Source: VFMC01 sp963791635
GTDB taxonomy: Bacteria; Actinomycetota; Acidimicrobiia; Acidimicrobiales; Ilumatobacteraceae
DNA length: 64,000 bases
Assembly (NCBI GenBank): GCA_963791635.1
Contig: CAWBTC010000005.1
Coordinates: 62,001 to 126,000 of the forward strand
Direction: 5' to 3'
This document shows, piece after piece, positions 31,959-39,691 of this stretch. Position numbers and translations under genes: made by a program. Below the pieces are notes generated by a model that did no database searches, had not been told where the DNA came from, and saw only the letters and a program-made list of their open reading frames with translations. Position 1 is the first letter of the stretch. Each line of letters begins with the position of its first letter.

Positions 31959-34667
31959 TCAAACCTCCCCGACGTTTTCGGCGACCGCCAAACGGCGTGA
32001 GGACAGTCTTGCCGATCTTCCCCGCCACATCCCAGAGCAGAATCTCCTTGGCGATAGTGATTCGGTGTCGACGACTTCTGGATCATCGGTCACCCAGGCT
32101 TGTGGAACCGCACAATTTCCGAAACACGGGTGGTCGATGGCGTCGCTGGCAACGTGTCTGTACTGCTGCCGCCAGCGTCAACGGGCAACGATTTCATGGT
32201 CAGGCGACCTTGAGAAGAACAACCTTGCGACCCGCATCGCCTTGGTAGCCGAAGGGAAGCTGAGGTTCGCGCGGTTCCGTACTTACAGTCAGCCCTCGAG
32301 TGGGCTGAACCCCTGTAGCTGCCTCCAACGCCCAGCGGCTCTTCATCCGCAACGCACACATCAAGGCGGGTCTGGCGAAAGCTGCACCGTGACGTCATAG
32401 ATTCCATCCCGGATCGAGAGGCCTGCGATCTCGGCAGCAAAGAAGACCAAACGGAACTTCGCAGTCACGGGGCCACCTGGCTGGGCATCGGCGGTGTCGT
32501 TGAAGCGCGCCACGCTCGGTAGTTTGGAATGGTTACCGACGTCTTATCGTTGGCGGACAGGTCGTCGAGTTCGATCAGTTCCAGAGTCGCCGCCTCACGG
32601 AAGGCGATCCCATCGAGGGTCGGGATGTCGACCTCGTTTCCGGAGTCAAGAGACAGATCTTCACTGTGAGGGATCGACTTGAGGAGGACCGGTCGCATCG
32701 CGGACTTCGAGGGCGATCTCGTCGGCGCCGATGTCGAACGGAAACGCTCCCTGGTCATCTACGCATCGCAAGACACCACGCTCGATCACCCGAAGATGTA
32801 GTCGCGCCCATCACTGGGGGTCGGAGAGAACGACGACAGCGCCGACGGCGCCGTGTAGATGTAGGTGAGGATCGCTGGTCAGCTTGACCGTAAATGGCAA
32901 CGAACGCGTAGTTGGCGTCGGGGTGACGTGCGACGAGAAAGTACCCAGTCAGCGGCTCTGAATAGGTGTGGGCCTGTGTTCCCATGTGGCCGCCGTGCGA
33001 AACGATATCGAGCCCCGAGGTCGATGATGCCGTCGCCAGTACTGTGGACAGCTGCGTGAACGGACTGGCCATGGAAATCTCGGCGGGCAGGCTGGCATCT
33101 CGGCATCTGCTCGGAAGTCGGCCCGGAACCACACGACGTCGGCGTCACCGAAACCCGACCCATGCCGCGACGCCTTCTCGATGCTCGGCTGATACCCGCA
33201 CCTCTCGCATCAGCGGAATGGCGTCGGATCGGCTTTTCTCCTGCAAACGCGTGCACCCTCAGTTCGTAGCTGCCGGCGACCTTGCGATCTCGTTGGTACA
33301 CCCGAATGAGCCAGGTGGGTTCGCTGATAACGAACCGCTGGCCGAACTCAAGGTCGCTTAGCGGCGGGTCGTCGGCGACCGTGAATGGCCGGTGGGGGAC
33401 GCTCAGGCTGAAGGTGTGAACACATCGAACTGCACCTCGCCAGCGCCCCGAACGAACTTGATGCCGTAGGCACCGACACGATCGATGCGGTACCACTGCA
33501 TGACCCCGTCTTCCAGTGATCCCGACACGAGGCAATCCGGCGGCGCTATTCCCGCCTGAAATGGGACTGACTCAGCCGTCATGGCCGTGTTCTTCGGCGA
33601 CGGCCAGTGCAGGTCGACCGAGAGCGGAAGGTGATCGCTGGTTCGGGTAACGAAGTCCGCCTATCCCGCACCAACCGCGACCTCATAAGGGAGAGACAGA
33701 TGTGCTGGACGGCGCGGCGGCGAGTTGTACCCGGAGCCCTCCTCAGCACGTAGTCGAGCCGCTGGTCTGTGATTGTGCAGCCGTTGTCGCACGGCGACGG
33801 AAGCGCGACTCCGGGCATCCGACTTGGATCGCCGGGGCATTGCTCCACGACCCAGCTATCAACCAGCGTGCGCCCAACCCACGACGAGGACGCAGCGATC
33901 GAATCGGTCCATTCCTGGCCAACAGGGAACTGGTTTCCGACGAGATTCAGGTCGCCACAGATGACGACCTCGGAGCCATCGTCGGGAACCAGGATGCCAT
34001 CAAGTGCTCGATCTGTTCGAGCTGCGCCGTGCGAATCGCAACGTTCTTCGGATCACCAATCACGCCAGAGTCAGCTTGCGTTGGTCGAAATTAGATGAAG
34101 CGTCTGTGCACCGGGGAGCTCAATGGCTGCGTAGATGAAGCCCTTCGCCGCCATGGCATCCGAGCCCGCAGTGCGATCGAAGGTGACCCCGACGACCGTC
34201 TCCACTGTCGGGTGAAACGACGCAAAAGCGAACCTGGCAGGGGCGCTTGTTGGGCGAAAGGCCAGACGCTAAAGATCATGAGGCCCGAGTCCTCGTAACG
34301 ACCTCCCGGAATGCTCGCGGGAGGCATGTCGGCAACGAGAACGTTGGCGGAAACGTCCAATGCGAACTTCCGAGTCGAGTTTGGACCCAATCTGACCGTG
34401 GCCCATGCGCCGCTCAGGTCGCATTTGCGCACCTGGTGCGGGTAGGTCTTGCCGAGTTCGTCGACGAACACGGCGCGAGCATCCTCATCGAACACCTCAT
34501 TGAGGCAGATAATGTCCCAGCGTCGCGGGCTTGCGAGAATCCGCCGAGCGATGTTCTTCGCTCGCTCCTCGACGGTCGTAGCGGGAACGAGCGATTCCTG
34601 CATCGAGCGCGTCCATCGCCCACGAGCGCGCTTGGGTGTTGTAGGTCAGAATTCGAACCGAGGTCAT
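31959..34667 (-). CDS. Endonuclease/exonuclease/phosphatase family protein with long C-terminal extension, many frameshifts
   Basis: The start MTSVRILTYNTQARSWAMDA is typical of the family. WDIICLNEVFDEDARAVFVD contains the catalytic Glu, LRGDLNLVGNQFP the Asp/Asn pair, RLDYVLRR the conserved Asp-Tyr, and a Ser-Asp-His-Leu segment the terminal catalytic motif. The core spans about 330 residues. A further 500 residues carry beta-rich segments (LEDGVMQWYRIDRVGAYGIK; VDIPTLDGIAFREAATLELI) without a recognised family. At least eight frame changes interrupt it. Its ATG overlaps the upstream propeller stop (ATGA). It could act on phosphodiester bonds in nucleic acid or lipid. Confidence 0.65.
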
Positions 34668-35459
34668 GGGAGCTGCTCCAGTGCGGTCGGACGGTGAAGG
34701 CCGAGGGGCTCGAGCGCCAACAACATCTCAACGCCGCTGGCTGTCGGGCTGTCGATGCGGATAATGGCGCGCATGGCACAGTTCAGAGCCCAGAGCGCCG
34801 AGCTGTCGGAAACGATGCACCCAACGCCGAGAAGGAGCGGGTGCGTGATCGACCCAACTTTGGAGAGGTCGGTGTCGAAGAGCTCAATCGTGTCGCTCCC
34901 AATGCTGCACACTGCCAATACGTTGCCCCACCATGTGACATTGGTGGCTGGCCGAGCGAGAGGCACCGAGCTCCATGCCATTCCGTCAGCTGCGATTTTC
35001 ACGAGTCGACTAGCGGAGCGGTCAACGACAACGACACTGCCGTCGACGAGGGCTTGGATTCCACACGGCTGACCGAAGGACCAATCGGCGGTTCGGTCAT
35101 CGGGAGGGGCAGCCGGGAAGGCCAACCAGCTCGCCGAGCCCGGATCGAAGGAGAGAACTCGACGCGCATCGGTGTCGGCGATCCACAGCATCCCCGTCAC
35201 TCCCAGAGACACCGCCGACGGTCGCTTCATAGGGGCGGTCGGAGGTGACGGGGCCAGAACCTCACCGCTGCCGGACTGGATATCAATCGAGACCAGCCGA
35301 TCTTTCGAACGGTCGCAGACCACGATGCGGCTACCGAGCCAGCACATCCCGACCGGCTGTCCTAGCTCGTCGGTCCCAAACCGGCACCATGATCTTGCCG
35401 CGACCGTCTACCACGGTGACCACCGCATTCAGCGATTGGTCCGTCAGAACGAATCTCAT
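34664..35459 (-). CDS. NHL/YncE-like beta-propeller protein, one frameshift
   Basis: The protein starts MRFVLTDQSLNAVVTVVDGR at an ATG with GAGGGGG 6 bases upstream, changes frame near 35380 and continues as GTDELGQPVGMCWLGSRIVV. It has repeated propeller blades: GVTGMLWIADTDARRVLSF, GQPCGIQALVDGSVVVVDRS and GVGCIVSDSSALWALNCAMR, each with the short Gly-strand-Asp pattern of NHL repeats. There is no signal peptide, so it is probably cytosolic. It is the first gene of an operon with the phosphodiesterase-like and tyrosinase-like genes. I cannot name a substrate. Confidence 0.65.
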
Positions 35460-35787
35460 TTGCCCCCTCGCGGGTCCGACGGTCTGGTACTCGTCCGGCC
35501 GAGATGCGGCTCAGCCGTCAACATCGTACTGCGTCGCTCGACGGCGACTTCCCGGCTGTCACGAGTCCCCCAGCGGTACCGGCGCTGCGAAGATTGTTCA
35601 CTCGGTCCATGGTGCTCGCGGCTCGGTGTTGACGAGCCGTCGACTGTTGGTGCCGAGAACTCGTCGGGGGTTGGGATTGGAGGGTTCTGTTGGTGTGGGT
35701 GGATGTCGCCGGGGCGTGGATCGGCATTGAAGCGGGTGTTTCGCTGGTCCGGCTCTTCGGGGCATCACTGTGTCTCGCCGTCGATCG
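35460..35787. other. Gene-free stretch containing an 18-base repeat
   Basis: I see no ORF with coding character here. Positions 35645-35662 hold TGTTGGTGCCGAGAACTC, which recurs exactly near 47678. The left end of the integrase-bearing element may lie in this stretch, but I cannot place it. Confidence 0.4.
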
Positions 35788-36393
35788 TCAATCGTCGAAT
35801 GGCTTGAACCAGTCCTTGGGGTGGAGGTTGATGATTCGGAAGTTCTGCTGGAGGTCGGCGTCGTCTTCGATGCCGTCGAGTGCTGGGTTCCAGAGGAAGT
35901 CGACGTCGGTGTCGTCGGCGAGGAGTTCGCGTGCGAGGTCGAGTTCGAGTTCGAAGTCGAGGTGTCCGAGCATCTCGTGGAGCACGTCGACGACGGGGTC
36001 GTCGGCCAGAAGTTCCTCGTGGGTGATGGTGGCGAGCTTGTGAGCGATCGCGAGGTTGACCTCGTCGGCGGTGCAGCGGGTGAAGCGCTCATCGTCCGGG
36101 CCGGCTTCGAGGCGGTCGGCGAGGTGGAAGCATGAGGCCGCCATCGCTGCGGTGAAGTCGTCGTCGAGGAGCCAGACGGCGAGGTTCTTGGGGAGGCGGG
36201 TTCTGGTGAGTTCGCCTCCGAGTTCCTCGGGCCAGTCGTCACCCATGTACGTGAGGACGCTGCAGAGGATGTACGCGATGAGAGGGTTGAGTCCGTACGG
36301 TTCGGCGTCCGGGCCGTCTGCAGGATCCGGTTCGATCGGTGCCCACCGCTCGAGCCACTGCTGAGCCGTCGCACGGGGGTCGGTGGTTGTCAT
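35788..36393 (-). CDS. Hypothetical acidic protein encoded next to the integrase
   Basis: Intact 201-residue soluble protein beginning MTTTDPRATAQQWLERWAPI. It is rich in Asp, Glu and Leu and predicted mostly helical. A Cys-Thr-Ala-Asp-Glu-Val motif lies near residue 127, and the C terminus reads DVDFLWNPALDGIEDDADLQ and IINLHPKDWFKP. The same C-terminal half occurs again at 42.4-42.7 kb. It lies 41 bases downstream of the integrase on the same strand. No known domain is recognised. A role in the mobile element or in DNA mimicry (from its charge) is speculation. Confidence 0.65.
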   Translation of the reverse strand: MTTTDPRATAQQWLERWAPIEPDPADGPDAEPYGLNPLIAYILCSVLTYMGDDWPEELGGELTRTRLPKNLAVWLLDDDFTAAMAASCFHLADRLEAGPDDERFTRCTADEVNLAIAHKLATITHEELLADDPVVDVLHEMLGHLDFELELDLARELLADDTDVDFLWNPALDGIEDDADLQQNFRIINLHPKDWFKPFDD

Positions 36394-36434
36394 CGTTCGA
36401 TTCTCATCTCGCCGAATGCTCCGGTGAGGGGTCG

Positions 36435-37635
36435 TCATCCGGGTGGGTTGGTGTTGAGGAGGCCGTCGACTGCGCTGGCGCCGTCGACGGTGCGTCTTGA
36501 TGCGGTGGCGGTAGTGCTGTTGGAGCATGCGGAGGTCGGTGTGGCCGAGTTGGTCGGCGACTTGCTCGATGGGCATGCCGGCGTGGGCCATGAGGCTGGC
36601 GGCGGTGTGGCGGAGCAGGTTCGGGGTCCAGTCGCCTTCGACGCCTGAGGCCTCGATGATGCGTGCGAATTCTTTGCGGACGGCTTTGGGGTCGGTGGGT
36701 CGTCCGGTGGGGGAGGTGAAGACGAGGTCGTCGTCGTTGGCCCATTCGCTGCCGGCGAGTTCGATCTGAGCGTCTTGGCGTTCTCGATGGTGCGGAGCGC
36801 GGCGAGGACGGCGGTTGGGGTGTCGAGGCTGCGGACGCTGCCGGCGTTCTTGGTTTCGCCGACGATGGCTTGGCCGTTGTCGCTGGCTTTGCGGGCGCGC
36901 CAGATGTGGATGATGCCGTTGTCGAAGTCGATGTCGTTCCAGGCGATGCCGGCGGCTTCGCCGGGTCGTACGCCGAGGTAGATCATCACGGCCCACATCG
37001 CTTCGAGTTCGGTGCCGGCCGCGGCGGCGAGGAACTGTTGGGCTTGGTCGACGGTCATGGTCTTGCCGACCTTGGATGGTGCTGCGTCGTGGGGGAGTTC
37101 GACGGTGGCGGCGACGTTGCGGGCGACGAGGTCGCGGCGCTGCGCCCACAGGAGCGCCTGGTTGAGGGTGGAGCGGATCTTCACGAGCGAGTTCTTCGAC
37201 AGCGGCGCGCCCGAGGTGCGACCGCGACCGGCCCGCTTCGCTGTCGGTACACCTTGAGCCCGTCGGGCGAACGCGGCTTCGATGCGTTCGGCGGTGAGGT
37301 TGCGGAGCCGGACGGTGCCGAGTTCGTCGGTGAGGATGTTGATCGCCCAACGTGTGCGCAGAGAGTCGGGAAGGGGAGAGGCGCCGGTTCGGGAGTGCCT
37401 TGGTGCTCCACATCTCGAGGAGTTCGGCGAGGGTGAGCGAGCCGGGGGTGACGGGGAGCCCGTCGGTGGCGGTGCGGCGGAGTTCTTCGAGCTTGCGGCG
37501 TGCCTCGGTCTTGGTCTTGGCGGAGATCTGATGGCGCTGCCCGTCGACCACGATGCGGCCCATCCACCGGTCGCGATCTTCGCGATAGAACAGTGCTCCT
37601 TCGCCGCGACCACGGCGGCTCTCGTTCTTCCCCAT
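36435..37635 (-). CDS. Tyrosine recombinase (phage-type integrase), frameshifted
   Basis: About 400 residues. The N-terminal arm-binding domain has DRWMGRIVVDGQRHQISAKT, and the core-binding domain SLRTRWAINILTDELGTVRL. The catalytic domain shows Arg in IYLGVRPGEAAGIAWNDIDF, TPNLLRHTAASLMAHAG with the second Arg, QLGH, and the nucleophile Tyr in LQQHYRHRI. The box-2 position usually held by His (HxxR) is Asn here (NLLR). Frame changes occur near 37390, 36770 and 36480; the end reads DGASAVDGLLNTNPPG. An adjacent cluster of GACACA repeats and a tRNA-Ala 3' end form its likely attachment site. Confidence 0.85.
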
Positions 37636-37680
37636 CCCGACCCTCCCGTCGCTGGCACCTTTACTGGCACCTTACGGAGC

Positions 37681-37763
37681 GACACAACGGGACACACCGG
37701 GACACAACCAGACACAAGAAATGGCCGTTGAGCTGGACAATCAGACACAACCAGACACACCGG
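37681..37763. repeat. Phased GACACA repeats, probable integrase arm-type sites
   Basis: GACACA occurs at 37681, 37691, 37701, 37711, 37744 and 37754. The first four are tandem 10-mers (GACACANNNN) and the last two are again 10 bases apart, so every site in a group faces the same side of the helix. They lie just upstream of the integrase start and beside the tRNA fragment, where integrase arm sites of attP are expected. Confidence 0.65.
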
Positions 37764-37780
37764 CGGACTTCGGAATCAGG

Positions 37781-37824
37781 CATGGCATGGAAGAGGTCAG
37801 GGGTTCAATTCCCCTCAGCTCCAC
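37781..37824 (+). other. Displaced 3' end of a tRNA-Ala gene (attachment site)
   Basis: The sequence has a CATGGCATG anticodon-loop-like segment (anticodon GGC), GAGGTC variable region, a complete T arm (AGGGG TTCAATT CCCCT) and the acceptor 3' strand CAGCTCCA. No matching 5' half lies upstream, where the integrase gene sits. Such 3' halves mark one end of elements integrated in tRNA genes. A tmRNA 3' end is the alternative, since tmRNA mimics tRNA-Ala. Confidence 0.65.
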
Positions 37825-38063
37825 GGATAAGTCCAGGTCAGACGGCCTGGGCTTTCGTCGTTCTCGGGCTGGTGAGCGTGGCGGTGTGCTACGTGATTGG
37901 CGGAGATGGTCTGTCAACACGCCTACACGCGGATCGCAGTTTCGACGCGTGTTTGTTTGTCCTGGTAGAGAGGTTGTGGTCGCCGGAATGAGCCACTGAC
38001 CTCTTCCACGCGGTGGATGATTCTTGGTCGCACCCGGGGGATGAACCTTGGGCTCGGGTGGCA

Positions 38064-38099
38064 TGGACCTTCCCATATCGGATGCGATATAGTCGTGGT
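38064..38099 (+). promoter_or_regulatory. Leaderless promoter with overlapping palindrome for the XRE gene
   Basis: TATAGT at 38088-38093 lies 6 bases before the GTG start, the distance expected of a leaderless transcript, and TGGACC at 38064 with an 18-base spacer is a possible -35. The perfect inverted repeat ATATCG-GATG-CGATAT (38075-38090) overlaps the -10, so binding there would block transcription, as in autoregulated XRE genes. Confidence 0.55.
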
Positions 38100-38627
38100 G
38101 TGGATGTTGCTGAGGTGGTGCGGGAGTTTCGTGGTCGGCATGGTCTGTCGCAGACGGAGTTGAGCGAGTTGACGGGCATTCCGCAGCCGGTGTTGTCGAT
38201 GTACGAAAACAGTCGCCGGAGTCCGAGTATCGAGACGTTGGAGCGGATCGTGGCGGTGGGTTCTGAGACGGTGGATGTGGTTCCACGTCGGGCTCGGCAG
38301 GACGATCGCTCGGTCGCGAAGACGATCGAGTTGCATCGGATGGTGGTGGAGAGGTTCTTGGAGGATCCCGAGCGGGTGCTCGAGTTCGGTCGTCGCCGGC
38401 TGGAGGTGCTCGAGGCGTCGTGGAGTGGTCGGACTGCGTCGTATGTCGAGGCGTGGCGGCATCTCCTTGACGGTCCGCGGGTCGACTTGGTCCGGGTGTT
38501 GTTGTCGATCGATGAAGTCGATGTCGAGTTGTTGAAGATGTCGCCGTTCGCCACGTTGATCGGTGACGACGAGATGGTCGAAGTGCTTCGGCGTGCGAGG
38601 TCGCGGCGGGCCGGGGCAGTGCGGTGA
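38100..38627 (+). CDS. XRE family helix-turn-helix regulator
   Basis: 175 residues from a GTG at 38100. The HTH lies at residues 6-60: REFRGRHGLSQTELSELTGI, PQPVLSMYENSRRSPSIETL. The rest is helical (TIELHRMVVERFLEDPERVL; VLLSIDEVDVELLKM), a layout common in antitoxin-like XRE proteins that precede a nucleotidyltransferase toxin. Here the next gene is instead a tiny Cys/His protein that overlaps its stop by three bases. An upstream in-frame extension lacks a ribosome site, and the overlapping promoter favours the leaderless GTG. Autoregulation is inferred from the palindrome. Confidence 0.75.
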   Translation: MDVAEVVREFRGRHGLSQTELSELTGIPQPVLSMYENSRRSPSIETLERIVAVGSETVDVVPRRARQDDRSVAKTIELHRMVVERFLEDPERVLEFGRRRLEVLEASWSGRTASYVEAWRHLLDGPRVDLVRVLLSIDEVDVELLKMSPFATLIGDDEMVEVLRRARSRRAGAVR

Positions 38628-38773
38628 GGACACGGTCGTGGTCATCGGCCGACATCGAGCGTTGCGGGGAACGACTCGCACGGATGCGGGATACGTCGGT
38701 GTTGTGCGGCCGCACCAACCGGGATGGTTCGGTGTGCAGGAACCCTCGTCGGGACTGTGCCGATCATCCCTGA
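38624..38773 (+). CDS. Tiny Cys/His-rich protein coupled to the XRE gene
   Basis: A 49-residue frame starts with a GTG inside the last codons of the XRE gene (GTGA overlap). The C-terminal half reads CGRTNRDGSVCRNPRRDCAD and then His-Pro, with Cys-x9-Cys-x6-Cys-x2-His spacing. The same kind of Cys/His knuckle is found in short phage and actinobacterial proteins, where it is presumed to bind zinc. Size and coupling suggest it works with the regulator, perhaps as a modulator or a truncated toxin remnant. The frame could also be chance; the motif and overlap are the only support. Confidence 0.45.
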   Translation: MRTRSWSSADIERCGERLARMRDTSVLCGRTNRDGSVCRNPRRDCADHP

Positions 38774-38865
38774 ACTGCGTTCCCGGCAAGCAACGCCTGC
38801 TGCGTCGATGTCGAAGGTCCGCGACCGAGCCACGCCGACCGTGGCAGTGATCGTGCGTCGTGCAC

Positions 38866-39690
38866 TCAGTCGCCGGTGGTGAGTGCCTGGTAGGCGGCGG
38901 CGAGAAGGTCGGTGACGGGTGTGGCACGGACCTGTACGTCGAGGGGGCCGAGTCTCGTGAGTGTCTCGGTTGTATCAGTGGTGGTCCACGGGTCCGGCTC
39001 GTGCGTGGGGTGGGGCAGGGGCGCGCCGGGTACGAGTGGCCACCATGGTGCGACTGCGTCGCGGGTGTCGCCGGTGTGGGCGTCGGTGGCGAGGTGGGCG
39101 AGCACATCGTTGCGGGTGCGTCCGCGCCACGCGAGCAGGAGCCACGGGTCGTCGTCGAGGCGGTCAGCGAGCACGTACAGCACGGCAGCGATGTGCTTGC
39201 ACGGGTTCTCCCAGTCCGGGCACGAGCAGGTGGCGTCGAGGTCGTTCCACCGGCGCGGCAGCAGGGTCACGTTCGCCCGGGTGAACACTGCTTCGAGTTC
39301 GGCGGGGACCTCGCCAGCGAGGAGGCGCGCGGGGATGTTGAGCGTCGAGTCGATCTCGTGTTGCACGCTGCGCCACTGCTCGTCGGTGAGCGGGGCAAAC
39401 GACACGTGACAGACGTATGGGGTTCGGCGTGATCCCTGCACCTGGGCGAGTACGGCTCCGGGTTGCACGTCGAAGGAGACGAGTTGGCCTTGGCGTGCGT
39501 AGCGGCGGCCGCGGGTCATCCGCGCTCCGAGCCCGTAGGAGTCGAGGAGCTCGATCAGGCGGTTCGACCACCAGCTGTCGGCCATTGCGCCGCGCTGCTT
39601 GCGTGTTGCGATCCCGTCATCGGCGGGGAGTGGTTTCGACGCCGGGTAGCTCCGCCACGGGTCGTCCCACGATCGTTTCCGAGCCGGCAT
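38866..39690 (-). CDS. SWIM zinc-finger protein
   Basis: Intact 274-residue protein. The SWIM motif CxCxnCxH is present near residue 160 as ATCSCPDWENPCKHIAAVLY. Upstream are RRYARQGQLVSFDVQPGAVL and TDEQWRSVQHEIDS, as in SWIM proteins paired with SNF2-type helicases. It starts four bases after the stop of the SNF2 gene on the same strand, so the two are certainly linked. The pair is common in Actinobacteria. SWIM domains bind DNA or protein, and the partner probably uses ATP to move on DNA. The biological process is not established. Confidence 0.85.
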   Translation of the reverse strand: MPARKRSWDDPWRSYPASKPLPADDGIATRKQRGAMADSWWSNRLIELLDSYGLGARMTRGRRYARQGQLVSFDVQPGAVLAQVQGSRRTPYVCHVSFAPLTDEQWRSVQHEIDSTLNIPARLLAGEVPAELEAVFTRANVTLLPRRWNDLDATCSCPDWENPCKHIAAVLYVLADRLDDDPWLLLAWRGRTRNDVLAHLATDAHTGDTRDAVAPWWPLVPGAPLPHPTHEPDPWTTTDTTETLTRLGPLDVQVRATPVTDLLAAAYQALTTGD

Positions 39691-39691
39691 G

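Noticed and set aside
37735..37824. A complete tmRNA or tRNA gene ending at the CAGCTCCA acceptor
   Set aside because: Only the 3' half is present. No 5' acceptor strand or D arm is found upstream, where the GACACA repeats and integrase lie, so it is an attachment-site fragment.
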